Shown in pieces: positions 44,792-56,090 of a stretch of 64,000 nt of DNA (position 1 is the stretch's first letter; every line of letters starts with the position of its first letter). The translations under genes and the position numbers were made by a program. The stretch covers positions 10,362,122 through 10,426,121 of the forward strand of contig NC_092368.1 of assembly GCF_030848805.1 (NCBI RefSeq), in the 5' to 3' direction. The notes under the pieces were generated by a model. That model did no database searches. It was not told where the DNA came from and worked only from the letters and a program-made list of their open reading frames with translations. The DNA is from Temnothorax longispinosus (lineage: Eukaryota; Arthropoda; Insecta; Hymenoptera; Formicidae).

Positions 44792-45894
44792 TCCCTTCGG
44801 CCGGCGCTAAATTTGCTGCCGCCAATTTCCTTTTCCGTTATTTTCTTTCTTATCTTTTTCATCTCGTTCGCCTTCTAATTTATTACCTGAGCGCTCTTTC
44901 CTCCTATATTCGAAAAATTTTTATTAAAATTAGCATTTCCTCTCTTTTTCTCGTAACCCTCCCCTTGAATTATTTTTATTGCTTTTGCCCTTTCAATTGC
45001 CAAACTCAAAGAGGTTATATTTTCCAATTGTAAAGTTCGTTTGACAAAACTATCATATATCGCCGAAATGAATTGCGCGCAGGCGATTTTATCTCGGATT
45101 TCGTGTGGGCACTCGGGGTACGCAAAGCGAACCAATCTATCAAGTTCTGAACCTAATGTTGCCAAATCTTCCCCAAACTTTTGTTTCCGATTTGTAAATT
45201 GTACGTAATAATTTTGTGATAAGTGTCCTTCTCCAAAACGTAATTCAAGCTTTGATTTTAATTCATTAAATTCTAAATTGGACACGTCTTCTACCGTCTC
45301 CAATACCGAACGCGCTTTTCCTCTCAAACTCGAAGCAAGTGCGACAGTCTTTGTCGCATCATCCCAACTATTTGCCCGTGCAATCAAATTAAACTGCGAG
45401 AAAAATTCACGAAGAGATACTGTCCCGTCATAAGTATCAGGTTTTAATTTGAATCCTAATATCGCGCGAAAACCATTCTCTCCCACATTTAAGTGCGCAC
45501 CCGAATTTCCACACGTTCTATTAATAGAAGGACTTAGCTGTAGATTTTGCGGTCGGGAATGAATCTCCTTTAAGGTTTGAAGTTCCTCGTCGTGACGACG
45601 CAGCATCGCCGCGATTTCATCCTCTCGACGTACCCGCTCCTGTCGCATCTCCCGCATTTCAAAAAGGAGAGTCTGAAGAGCTGTGGATTCCGTTACCGCC
45701 GGTTCTCCTGCGACTTCCGGTAACAAGCCCGTTTGCTCTCTCGACTCCTCGCTGCCAGTCGTTCGAGACGGAGCTTGTGAACGAGTAATCCTCGGGGAAT
45801 GCATCATTTTCGATGTTCCGTTCCGCTGCGGTGATAAGTTCCTTTGATCCCGGACGAGCCCCCAAAATGTTACGTCCTCCGGACGTTTTCTCAC
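44740..45894 (-). CDS. Gypsy Gag with internal stop before zinc knuckle
   Basis: A 339-residue frame (45894-44875) has a coiled-coil-like start (EMREMRQERVRREDEIAA). A capsid domain typical of Ty3/gypsy follows: YDGTVSLREFFSQFNLIAR, LASSLRGKARSVLE, LRFGEGHLSQNYYVQFTNRK. It stops at TAG 44875. In the same frame further on lies a CCHC zinc knuckle, CWTCGKLGHFRYEC, at about 44805-44764, followed by a stop. The TAG is therefore either a read-through or inactivating stop. The start Met could also be further downstream, because the frame begins inside the primer-site region. Confidence 0.85.
45847..45864 (-). other. tRNA-Pro primer binding site
   Basis: The minus strand reads TGGGGGCTCGTCCGGGAT three bases after the LTR. 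This is the proline tRNA primer site known from murine leukaemia virus and some gypsy elements, here a full 18-base match. Confidence 0.9.
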
Positions 45895-46158
45895 GAATCA
45901 CTCGCACACTCTCACACTCCCGGAACGCGCCCGAAAAGAATAAAAGCTCTTAAGGTGGTACTGAGTTTTAATATGATAATCCAGTACAAAAGAACAATGC
46001 AATATAATATGTAATATCCGCAAATGCTCATTAGCCTCGAAAGCGTCTGCACGATGCGTCAGCCAGACCAAATCTGTCATGGAGCCCAAAAACAACGACC
46101 GGGCGGTTGTCAATAAACAACCCCCTTAACGATGAAGCTCCACGATGACACTCAAGGG
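45868..46158 (-). repeat. 5' LTR of the gypsy element, cut by gap
   Basis: 291 bp match the 3' LTR with five substitutions (for example CGAAAAG for CAAAAAG, GCTCTTAAG for GCTTTTAAG). The outer 36 or so bases lie in the N gap. Confidence 0.92.
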
Positions 46159-46658
46159 NNNNNNNNNNNNNNNNNNNNNNNNNNNNNNNNNNNNNNNNNN
46201 NNNNNNNNNNNNNNNNNNNNNNNNNNNNNNNNNNNNNNNNNNNNNNNNNNNNNNNNNNNNNNNNNNNNNNNNNNNNNNNNNNNNNNNNNNNNNNNNNNNN
46301 NNNNNNNNNNNNNNNNNNNNNNNNNNNNNNNNNNNNNNNNNNNNNNNNNNNNNNNNNNNNNNNNNNNNNNNNNNNNNNNNNNNNNNNNNNNNNNNNNNNN
46401 NNNNNNNNNNNNNNNNNNNNNNNNNNNNNNNNNNNNNNNNNNNNNNNNNNNNNNNNNNNNNNNNNNNNNNNNNNNNNNNNNNNNNNNNNNNNNNNNNNNN
46501 NNNNNNNNNNNNNNNNNNNNNNNNNNNNNNNNNNNNNNNNNNNNNNNNNNNNNNNNNNNNNNNNNNNNNNNNNNNNNNNNNNNNNNNNNNNNNNNNNNNN
46601 NNNNNNNNNNNNNNNNNNNNNNNNNNNNNNNNNNNNNNNNNNNNNNNNNNNNNNNNNN
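46159..46658. other. Assembly gap, 500 N
   Basis: Standard 500-N gap at the outer end of the 5' LTR, so the flank and target duplication on this side cannot be read. Confidence 0.99.
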
Positions 46659-47250
46659 AACAATATTAATCCTTTTTATTTTACGAGTTTAATTAATCCT
46701 TTTCTGATAACGAATTATTGTCATCTTGCCCGAGAAAACACTCGTTCGGTTAATATGATACTTGCGTTACTTATCTTCCGATATTCCTTGCATTCAAGAT
46801 AACTTGGTATATTACTTCTTTTACATAATTGATTACCTTCTGAGTTTATTTTCTTTGCAAAGATTAGCTACATGCAAAGTTATTGGCTATTCGAACGAAA
46901 ATGAAGTTACGTTACAAAGGATAACCCGACATATCAATCTATCTCCTACATGTTCTGAAATTTATACTTATTCATTTATGTGTGACAATTTATGCTTATT
47001 CATTTATGTGTGATAATTTACTTTATTCTATGTGTTATCTGTTTTATCCGAATGGTCTAATTTCTTCGAATTTATTATGATGCAAGCAATAATCTGACAA
47101 ACAATTATAGTTGAAATTACGGTTGTGTGGGGTGATGTGCAACACGTTCACTCGTTGCTCGGAAAACATATCCAAAAATCAAATTCTTGAATATATCATG
47201 GCTGTATAATGTAGAGGAAAGAAAATACTACAATTCTGCGTGATTAGATT
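46659..47250. other. AT-rich DNA, no gene
   Basis: Contains a short direct repeat TTATGCTTATTCATTTATGTGTGA and the words GGGGTGATGTGCAACAC at 47128 and 47328. Nothing else is supported. Confidence 0.4.
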
Positions 47251-47339
47251 TTCAAAATTTTAAATTTTTTCTAAAAATTTTTCGAGTTTTCAAAAAAACG
47301 TCTGTTTTAGCATTTTCAAATTTTCTTGGGGTGATGTGC

Positions 47340-47699
47340 AACACAGGTAAAATTAAGGTAAAAAATGCATGAATATCGACATCAATCGACTTAAATGTTA
47401 AATTTGGGCTTCTTAAATACAAATTAATCGAAATCTGGTGAACAAAAAATTTCACTGTATTGTAATCGACAAACCGAATCCACGACACGAATCGTTACAT
47501 CAGTAATGCTCCGTACGATGATCGGAAGATAAATGATCTGCGCCGGCGTTTCCGATATCTTATATCCCGGTGGCACACTTGGCGAAAACTCATGTATCGT
47601 GTGCACGTACTTGTCGTTGCTGTACGCGCCCGCGGTCACGTCGCGTATACTACACAAGACAGGAAACATTAACACAGTATTGTGCGTTACATAAGACAA
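47340..47699 (-). pseudogene. Fragment of a virus-like/Polinton-type protein (tentative)
   Basis: Minus-strand sequence encodes VLCSIRDVTAGAYSNDKYVH, FSPSVPPGYKISETP and IIYLPIIVRSITDVTIRVVD. After a frame shift near 47480 it ends RFVDYNTVKFFVHQ...INLYLRS. The order resembles the C-terminal end of a protein repeatedly found in invertebrate genomes and, as far as I recall, tied to large virus-like (Polinton/adinto-type) elements. That link is weak. The frameshift and lack of the N-terminal part mark a relic. Confidence 0.35.
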
Positions 47700-47739
47700 A
47701 GACTTAAGGCATAAAACACTGCCTTAAGGTTATAAGACA

Positions 47740-49211
47740 GCCATTCTGCTTAGGCCCTTACTACTCCCGTGCTCCTGGACCTGCTCGCGCCGGCTCAGGG
47801 GCTCGGCTTTGGTCAATTTTGGACGGTCGCCTGTTGACCGAGGGTCTGAGTCGCGCTACTTCCGCGTCGATCTGCTCTAGTGTCACCGGCATATCTCAAG
47901 TTTCGTCGCGGGGCGTATTAACCGGAGCCGCTTTTCCTTGCTGGCTGATAATGTCCTCCGCGGAATCTTCGCTAGGATCGAATATGCTGCTGTCGTATGA
48001 CATAAGGGAATATTCTCTTTGATGAGAGATTCTGCTATTCGTACTGTCTGCGTCGTCTGAGTGTGCGTCTGTTTGTGTCGGGGTCAGTCTATCGTCGCCG
48101 TTACCGCGATTATTATCGTTATTTCAGCGCGCTAAACTTACGTCTATTTCATTGAACGAAAATTCTCGCTCTACAACGACGTTCGGGTGCAGTTCTAGCA
48201 CCGACGTGTTATCGTCTGTAAATCGCGAATCTAAATTCCGTCGCACGCGGTCTATGCTTCGTTATTGGTATGTCTATCGACGCGTACGGGGCTTCGCGAG
48301 CTATATTCAATCGCGCGCCGTGCTGGCTCGCTGAGTAGGAACGACGCGTTTCGGACGGGGCGGAATGGGGTGATTTCGCCTTCTGACATCGGCTCTCACT
48401 ATTTTTGTTATCGGCGTTCGCGATCCGTATCGCATCGCTCGCGAAGTTTTACATTCAACGCTCGCAATGATAATTTGTAACAGACTTACAGTAACGCCGT
48501 GTAGCGCATCGTGTCCGTTTTCCGCTGAGTCGTTGTCCTGCAGGGCCGCTTCGCTGCTTTGTTTCGTCGCTGCTTCGCTGCGTCCCTGTTTCGCTGCTTC
48601 GCTGCGTCCCTGCTTCGCTGCTTCGCTGCTTCGTTTCGTCGCTGCTTTGCTGCGTCCCTGCTTTGCTGCTTCGGGCGAGTCCGTGCGATAGGTCGGGGCC
48701 TTCTCCAGTGTCGCTGATAACACGCGGGGGCTACTACCGTAGCTTTTCTCGCTCTGGATCTGGCTGGCTGTTCCTCTCCGGAATGTTTTACCGCCCTTTG
48801 ATGATCCGCTCCTATTTGCAGACGTAACTCTGGCAGGATGTCCTCTCGCTCGGTTAGCAGATCCCACCGCTGCTACCAATTGTTTTTTTTATTCACTTGT
48901 TACTTATTCACTACCCCGACTTGACGGTTGACTCGCGGTACGCGCTTGGTTCTTAAACTGCCCGCTGCTCATTGGAAAAGCGGGCTTTTTATCGCGCTTG
49001 GTATTGTTGACTTAGCTGTCAGCGCTTTGATTCCGGGATCAGAGGCCTAGCGGGCTGGTGATGTCCGGAATGCCCATGTATGGTCATTACCAAAACTTGT
49101 GCTGGCCTTCGCGTCAGCGATCCTCGTTGCTAGGGTCGGATTTCCTATAAGAGGCAACTCGGAGTTGCCAAGTGTAATAATTGATCTTTAATACGTTGTG
49201 CGCTCACAACC
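47740..49211 (-). mobile_element. Errantivirus fragment C: LTR, PBS, leader, gag start
   Basis: On the minus strand an LTR (49211-48881) is followed by a tRNA-Leu-like primer site (48878-48861) and a leader with tandem GCAGCGAAG-type repeats (about 48540-48670, giving AAKQGRSEAA in one frame). The start of gag, similar to copy B 14119-13646, follows. The LTR start has lost its first bases (GGTTGTGAGCGC). The fragment truncates the inner end of X's right arm. The rest of the element is absent. Confidence 0.8.
48881..49211 (-). repeat. Short errantivirus LTR of fragment C
   Basis: 331 bp, versus about 470 bp in the sister copies. The TGTTGTGAGCGC start and central region match, but the last 130 or so bases (the CCGGCGCCGG...CACAACA part) are replaced by an AAAAAAAACA end directly beside the primer site. 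It is a deletion derivative or a distinct subfamily. Confidence 0.75.
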
Positions 49212-49820
49212 AATTGTTTTAAATAATAGTCAAATTAAAAAAAAAATGTTTTGTTATTATAAATTCATAAAGTAGACATCGTTACCTTTTATTTCCGATA
49301 AAGTGGATCAAAATAAGTTCACCCGTTCAGACGTGAGAGCCAAGCGCCCGATTTGCATAAATAATTTGTTAATAGGCAGCTATATAAAAATTGGAAGCGA
49401 GCCTTGTGCACCCTTGCTCAGCATACTGAAAGGTATCATTGAGTGAATGTCCGCTTAAATATGATAATTTTTAACCCAGTTTTCGGGAACCTGTAAAAGT
49501 GGCTCTTTTCTCGCGTATTTTTGCAATTTTGCAATTAAAAATTTTAAAATTTTTTTTAAGGTTTATTCTTGTAGGATATTTTCTTCCGAACAATTTTCCT
49601 CTTTTTAAGTTTTGTTGTTTGACCAACACAAAAAAAGTTATTTAAAGAAAACTATACAGAAACGCGTTTTTTTATATATTTTGCAATAAAAAAAGGCGAA
49701 GCGGGCTGAGTTGATTCTAGAGACTTTACACACTTATTACGGGATATCATAAGAATCGATTTAAAAAAGTTCCAGCTTTGCGCCGTGAACTTCAATATTT
49801 AATCCCCTGACTCCCGGACT
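49212..49820 (-). repeat. Right arm of element X (uninterrupted)
   Basis: A continuous 609-bp arm that pairs with three separate segments on the left side. It includes GGCGAAGCGGGCTGAG, AACCTGTAAAAGTGGCTC and CATAAAGTAGACATCGTTAC. It is truncated on its inner side by the errantivirus LTR at 49211. Confidence 0.85.
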
Positions 49821-50129
49821 ATGTGTGATATTTCAGTTATTATAAAATATTTCAGTTATTTATAAAATAGTTATAATTATATACATTGAAGATGCAAAGA
49901 GGAAGAAAAAAAAAGTTTCTAGTGCTGTTCGAGAAGTCGAACATGTGCCGCGCGCGCCTGACAAATGCGCGCCCGGCCAACACGCGCTTATCAGATTGCG
50001 CGGCTTGCCGCGGCGCGTCGCCGGCTCACGTACAATTACTCGCGTTTAAAGTACGTTCGAGTAGCAATTTAAGGCGAAACCGCGCACAGACCAGGATCGA
50101 ATCCTACCGCTATACTCGGCGATCTAGCC

Positions 50130-51065
50130 TTGAGGAAGCGTTGAGAGACTCGAAATTATAAATCTTTTGTCGCGTCGAGTGAGATTTCATCTCCTCCGCG
50201 CAGAAATTATCGAGCGTCGAGAGACTTCTCCTCCGCTCATTGCACTCTCGTGGAGCCACCGTGGAGACCGTGGCCCCCTCCAAGTCGGACGCCCCCTCCG
50301 GGCCCGGCACAGTAGAAGCGGAGGCACGGAGTGGCCCCACTCCAACAGCGACCCGAAGGAAGAGGTGCCGAACCAGGACGCGGAGCCAGAGACGGAAGAA
50401 GCGCCTCTCCCACCAGCCGGTACCTCAGGAGCGGCACACGAAGGAGGCGGAGCCCGCTTAACCGGTGCCGCAGGAGCGGCCCCAAGAGCCACCGGCCCGT
50501 GTGCAATCTCGTCTGGCCAACCAGCCAGAGCCGCAGGAGCGGCAGCCATCGAGACGGGCATTGGACAAGGGACAGGCGATACGTCCGTGGAAGCTCATTC
50601 CACTGGAGCTCCCGGAGGTGCGCCGCACCAGGCCAGCCGGACTGACGCTCCCGAAACGGGATTGCCGCATTTCTCGGCCACCGGCTCTCCACCTGATCCG
50701 CGTCAAGGAGACGCGAACCACTGCGTGTCAAACGGTGCTCAGCCGAGCATTTCTGGCTCCTCCATCGCCTGTGGACCCACCGGATCAACCGACGGACAAG
50801 CCACCGCGCACCCCGGGCTCTAAAATCGACCTTAACAACAACTCGGTCCCCTCTGAGCCCCTTGCAAAGAAGGCCATCCGCCAAATGAACTTTTAAACTG
50901 TGCATAAGCACCTATATTTTTTGATTAGGCGCCTACAAGGCGCCGCCTAAGACAACGCAAACACAATGTACATAATTTAGACAGAATATATTGTTTTTGT
51001 TACCAAATCTTGTCTCGCTAACTCACCGCCACCGTCCTGATCCCTATTGCGACCCCACGATATCG
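50130..51065 (+). mobile_element. Retroelement-like remnant with PxPQER-rich frame
   Basis: GC-rich DNA with three overlapping open frames. Frame 50240-50896, broken by one TAA at 50459, has a repeated PVPQER/PEPQER motif and a C-terminal KPLIPLEL-type segment, and looks most protein-like; the other frames are shadows. The following 150 bp end in CGCCACCGTCCTGATCCC and CGACCCCACGATATCGAACA, resembling an LTR end. This may be a small gag-like or LTR insertion in the NOF element. I cannot name the family. Confidence 0.35.
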
Positions 51066-51131
51066 AACAAGTGCTATCATTATAAACACAATTCTAAAAT
51101 ATAAAAAAGACATATTAATAGATAATAAAAT

Positions 51132-53073
51132 AGTGTCGAAAACTGCTTTAATTTGGCAAAAAATTGCAGAAGAGTTGTTGGATCATGGACAAATTAAACC
51201 AACATCTTTATATACGTTTGTTACTTGTGACAGATACAATTTACGTGAATTATTAGGCATTAAATTACCTGAATAAGATTTGTGCAACAAAAATAAAAAT
51301 GAGAGTATTAAATCTATCGATATTTTATTAAACGATTCTATTAATAATTAATATAAGCAACAAAAAAATTTTTGTAATAACATTAACGTTAAGAGAATAT
51401 GAATCTCTACTGGATATGAAAGTGTATAGAAAGCGAACCTGTGTACGATTTAAAAGCTGAGAATGGGAAGATGTAATAGCGCAAAAAATTTGGAATAAAA
51501 CACAAATTCAATGTAAAATCAATTTTAACGGACATTATTTGACATGCTGATTACATCATATTGATGGTAAGTATATTATTATATAGGATATCTGATGCAA
51601 TTGATACACCCTCGTATGCAGATAGAACTTGTTAAATTAAGAAGTTCTGTATTATTTTGCAATTTTTTTGTCAATTTCTTTTAACGGTATAAAGTATTTC
51701 ATTATGATTTTACAGGAAAATACCACTGTGGATCAATTTTCTGGGGCATGTTACAAAAATAATTATGTAAAAATAGAATGCACATTAACATCTGGAATTA
51801 GACGGTGTAGAAAACGAAATTTGAGGGGTGCTCATCGGAAGAAGGTTGGAGAAATGTTATGTACACAAAGTGTGGAACTTTTCAGGGCTGAAGAAGCAAA
51901 ATGACTAATGTCTCCAGAGGGTCCTGAAGCTCCACTGTTTTATAAAGCGAATGTTTTGCATAAAGTAAAGCATGAAAAAATTGCTTTGGATTATCTTGAC
52001 CCAGACCCAATAAAAGCTCTCAAAATTTGGAAAATTACAGTTTTTGGAAAAAACGTTATACGTAATATAGGACAAGATCTATTTTATGTAATTTATTTCA
52101 CATCACATCAGATCCAAATGTATAAACAACTGTTAAAACTAGAACATATTACACTATATATTGACGCAAGTGGTGTTAGAGTTCCAAGATTGAATAGACC
52201 AAATGGAACGTTATCCCATTATATTTTTTTGTATCGCGCAGTTATTAATTTTGTTGCTAGTCAATTTTTAATTTCACAATTTTTGACTAAAATACATACT
52301 TTGACATTTATTAGATTTTGGTTAATGGAATGGTGTAGAATAGATGCTCCACATCCCAAAGAAGTCGTGATTGATGCTTTACGAGCTTTATTAACTACTG
52401 TTGTAAAAGAATTTACAAGTTATCCAACTATTGAGCGCTATGCGGATGCTTGTCGAAATACAGTCTCAGATTGTTATATACGTATTAACGTCGCTCATTT
52501 TATGAAAACATATTCTAGTGCTCTAAAATCTGCTTCAAAACCAGTTTGTACTTTTTATCTTGCAGTTATTGGACAGCTTATTCTGCGTCGTCAAGTGGAA
52601 GATGCGAGAAAAATTTTGAAAGCACTTTTAGTTATTTCACAATGTGAATTAGACAAGGAACATGCATGAAATCTGACTGTGAGACTCAGAAACAGTTTCT
52701 AGAACACCTTATCACTGGAAAAAAGATGATAGTTGACGAGCATACCAGTGAAGAACTTACCAGTGAAAAATTTATTTCACTATTTGAATGTAACGAAGAT
52801 GAACAAGCCGAAATATTTTCAAATTGGTGGTCAAAATGGGGAGAAGAAATAAATTGTGAGATTCAAAAAAGTATTTCTCAAAAGGGCACTCGAGCTAATG
52901 CACATTACGCACCTCATATTGCTACTAAATTGTTACGTAATATTGGTACAATTGCTTTATGGAGTAATATATACCCCTCCGAGAACACAAAGGGTCAATT
53001 TGACTCTTACCTCGAGTTTTATCGTAAATATCTTAAAAGCATTTTAAAAATTGGCGGGCCTGAGGCCCTCTAG
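51132..53073 (+). pseudogene. NOF/MULE-type transposase, decayed
   Basis: The pieces run in order. An N-terminal block (IWQKIAEELLDHGQ...CDRYNLRELLGI) spans 51132-51275. A degraded block with RTCVRFKS and IWNKTQIQCK lies at 51380-51560. After a GTAAGT/TTTTACAG intron come a CYKNNYVKIEC...KRNLRGAHRKKVGEM block and the main domain at 51908-52669, with the catalytic-type LYIDASG, FWLMEWCRIDAP and KEVVIDALRALL. Its helical continuation (52666-53073) includes WWSKWGEEINCEIQ. This matches the MULE/NOF transposase layout known from insects. Stops and at least two frame breaks make it inactive. Position and strand fit it as the gene of the 25874-58784 element. Confidence 0.7.
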
Positions 53074-53223
53074 CTGTAGTTTGGGGTACTAACTATACGT
53101 TAAAATGCTCCCTTTATACAGCGCAACACGCAGTAGGCGTTGGGCATTACTCAAAGTCGGTGCAGGGTCATTCTGACCCTGTTGTGTACTAAGCGTCGCG
53201 CGTCGGTTTGCAATAGTGAGCAC

Positions 53224-53450
53224 GATGGCGTATAGTTTGCGGCCACGTGTTCAGAATGTTATAGTATATGTGCCAGAACATTTATGATGGCAACAGTTCT
53301 TCTGAGGAGGAGGATAATGTGTCAGTACAATCAAACACTGACACGTTGTGTTCAGATTATAGTGAAGCGCAAGTAAATGCTAGAATTTTGTATATTTGCA
53401 AGTATGAAGCGGAAAAACATTTATCTGCTCCGGGTGCTGGGGTGCTGTAA
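53224..53450 (+). pseudogene. piggyBac N-terminal remnant
   Basis: A short frame has an acidic stretch (NSSSEEEDNVSVQS) and a SDYSEAQ segment, in keeping with piggyBac N-termini. A stop precedes it, and the following catalytic core is absent. It is cut off 20 bp before the solo LTR. Confidence 0.4.
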
Positions 53451-53471
53451 AACAACTTGTCTTACATCTAC

Positions 53472-53945
53472 TGTTGTGAGCGCACAACGCATTAGAGATA
53501 GATTATTGCACTAGGCAACTCCGAGTTGCCTTCCGTAGGAAATCTGACCCTAGCGACGAGAACCGACGGCGCGAAAACCAGCTCAAGTATCGGTAATGAC
53601 CATATATGGGCATTACGGACAGCACCAGCCCGCTCGGACTTTGATCCCGAAATCAAAAGCGCTGACTGCTAAGTCAGCAATACCGAGCGTGATAAAAAGC
53701 CCGCCCTTCCAAGGAACGGCGGGCAGTCTTAGAACCGAGCGTATACCACGAGTCTCAACGTATCGAAATATATTGTAACCCGCAAGTCAGGGTAGTGAAA
53801 AATCAACGAGGGTGTTAATAAAAATATTCATTTATTAAATTTGACTGCAAGCTTAATATCGCCATTGTCCTCTCTCCCTCCAAATCGGCGGATCTCAAGA
53901 ACCCGGCGCCGGCCCTGAACTCCTACTCAAAGGCGCGGCACAACA
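53472..53945 (+). repeat. Solo errantivirus LTR, TSD CTAC
   Basis: 474 bp from TGTTGTGAGCGCACAACG to GCGCGGCACAACA, flanked by CTAC at 53468-53471 and 53946-53949. It is the best-preserved complete LTR of this family in the window and splits the piggyBac remnant. Confidence 0.95.
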
Positions 53946-53960
53946 CTACTTACTCCATAC

Positions 53961-54203
53961 TTGAATAAAAAATTAAAAAATCCCATGCTGCGTACCGAAA
54001 TACGCAAAGGTATTCAGCATATTCTGGATGATAAATCAGCTGTGCCAGAAGATAATCGACCACAATTACAAAAAAGAGCAAAATGTTCACTTTGCCCTTA
54101 CGCGAAAGATAAAAAAACTAAGATGCAATGTCCGAGTTTCTTGGGTCCGATGTGCGATGAACATCGTGTTTATTTATGTAATAACTGCGCCGGAAGTGAA
54201 TAA
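53961..54203 (+). pseudogene. piggyBac C-terminal Cys-rich domain
   Basis: An 80-residue frame ends with CSLCPYAKDKKTKMQC...MCDEHRVYLCNNC, the RING-like Cys/His-rich domain that closes piggyBac transposases and binds terminal DNA. It lacks the DDD catalytic domain. It lies just after the solo LTR, 500 bp from the N-terminal remnant. Confidence 0.65.
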
Positions 54204-54539
54204 ATAATTTAACTTTTATCAGAAGTCATTGAAATAATAAAGTATTAACTTTATGTAATAAGTATGTAATAAGAAATAAATTATTCTAAAATTTTTTCAC
54301 AAAATTTTTCGATTTTTTTACTTTAAAAACCATCTTTGTCACCTAGCAAAATAAAGACTTTTTTTTAAAGGTACACTAAAGTACAATTTTTTTCTTGATT
54401 CTACTACATTTCAAGAATATACATGTAAATTTTTAGCCAAAAATATTAAAAATAAAAAAAAATACATTTTTTTTCGTAAATTACGTTTTTTTTTTCAAAA
54501 AATAATTTTTTTGTTAAATTTTTTTAAACTAGATTTTGA

Positions 54540-56090
54540 GCCCGCGCTTCGCGCGGGCTCAAAATCTATTCCCCTCTCCCTAAACTCACTCATTAATTAG
54601 GAGCACCAATAGAACCCCATAAAACCCTATTTTCAATTCCATAGTAGCCATCTCCATAAAATTAGTAATTTTTTGGTACCAATTTCATCAAAATCATCAA
54701 CAAAAAATTAGAAAAATTTTGGCACCGGTTTCAAGAAAATCGATCCATTAATAAAAAATTAAACTTATCCTCCAAAAATTTAAAAAATTTTGGCATTAAT
54801 TTTAAAAAAATCGGTCAATAAATACTTATTATTTCTCAAAATTTTAATAATTTTTAAACCGGTTTCTAAAAATCGGTAACAAAAAATTATCTATAAAAAA
54901 CATCCATTAAAAAATTATCCATAAAAAAATTCAGCTTGATATCTTAAAGTTTGCGGGAATTGGAGCAATCACGTATATTTTTTTTTTAACAGAAATCGTA
55001 AACCACTTTACTATTAGCAATTTTTCTAATTCTATTACATTCTTTAGTTTTTTCTACCCCTATCTATAATATATATAAGTACCTGACGTCTGTATGTCTA
55101 TCTGTCTGACCACGAACTACTTGTTATTTTCCAAGAAATTGGAAAAATTTCGTAACCGGTTTTTACAAAAACCGGTTTTAATTGCTCGCGACAGTTACGA
55201 ATTAAAGTGACTGGTTAATTCTCGAAAAATTTGAAAAATTTCTGAACCGGCAAAAAGGTTGGTAACAAAAAATTATACACCTTATAGCACTCCCCGGAAA
55301 ATTCTACCCCTGTTTCATATATAACTCTTTGAAATTTGGTCAATTATTTCCCGAAAAATTAGAAAAACCAGTTTCCAGAAAATTGGTAACAAATCCTACA
55401 TACAACATATTTCATTTAAAACTAATCAACCTATGAACGATTTAATTCCCGAAAATTATAAAAAAAGATTTATTTTTTTTTGCCTTTGCAGCTTCCTCCA
55501 TTTCATAATTTAGTGCTGCTTTTAGCAATAGATCATCCTGACCGTCTTTTAATGTACATTTTTTAAAAAATCACGTATATTTTTTTAAACAAAAATCGGA
55601 AACGTTTCAAGAAAATCAGTATCTACATTAATGAAAAATTAAACAAAAATCGGAAACGTTTCAAGAAAATCAGTATCTACATTAATGAAAAATTAAACTC
55701 GCGGTTTCAAAAAAATCAGCATATACAATTCTTTGATATTCGGTCAATTATTTCCAGAAGAATTGGAAAAATTTTGGAACCGGTTTCCAAAAAAGTCGGT
55801 AACGAAAAATTGTACATTTTATGGCACTCTCTGGGACATATATATTCTACCCTTACTTCATATACAATTCTTTGAGATTTGGTTAATTAATTCTCGTAAA
55901 ATTTGAAAAAATTTCGGAACCGGTTTCCAAAAAGATCGGTAATGAAAAATTAACCACGACATTTTCATCCCCGGGAAATTCTACCCCTATTTCATGTACT
56001 CTTGATAAAAATTCGGACCACTAACGAATGAGTAGTTCGCGGTCATACATACAGACGACGGTACTTATATATATAGATATGTAAATAATT
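54540..56090 (+). repeat. Interspersed repeat, same family as 23213-24020
   Basis: Starts with the hairpin GAGCCCGCGC/GCGCGGGCTC, contains many diverged units (GGTTTCCAAAAAG.TCGGTAAC, CACTCCCCGGAAAATTCTACCCC, AAATTTGGTCAATTATTTC). It ends GAGTAGTTCGCGGTCATACATACAGACG then TATATATATAG, as the other copy does. No protein is encoded. Confidence 0.7.

Larger units (their letters stand above)
40423..46158 (-). mobile_element. Young Ty3/gypsy element, nearly complete
   Basis: On the minus strand: 5' LTR (46158-45868, outer end in the gap), tRNA-Pro primer site, gag, nucleocapsid, protease, a 938-codon RT/RNase H/integrase frame, an untranslated tail, a polypurine tract and the 3' LTR (40749-40423). 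Over the roughly 290 bp visible in both LTRs I count five differences, so it is the youngest large insertion here. One stop inside gag and frame changes around protease remain to be explained. Confidence 0.92.
26883..49820. mobile_element. Nested element X with 615-bp inverted repeats
   Basis: The left end reads TAGTCCGGGGGTCAGGG (26882 on) and the right end CCCTGACTCCCGGACTA (to 49821), with TA on both sides. The left arm is itself interrupted: pieces 26883-26983, 28557-28725 and 32381-32735 together equal the continuous right arm 49212-49820 in inverse. No transposase for X is recognised. The interior is full of later insertions. TA duplication is compatible with Tc1/mariner-type or other TA-targeting families. 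Confidence 0.8.

Noticed and set aside
46031..46692. Frames made mostly of X
   Set aside because: They cross the second 500-N gap.
50187..50911. Long minus-strand frames opposite the PxPQER frame
   Set aside because: GC-rich shadows with no recognisable domain.
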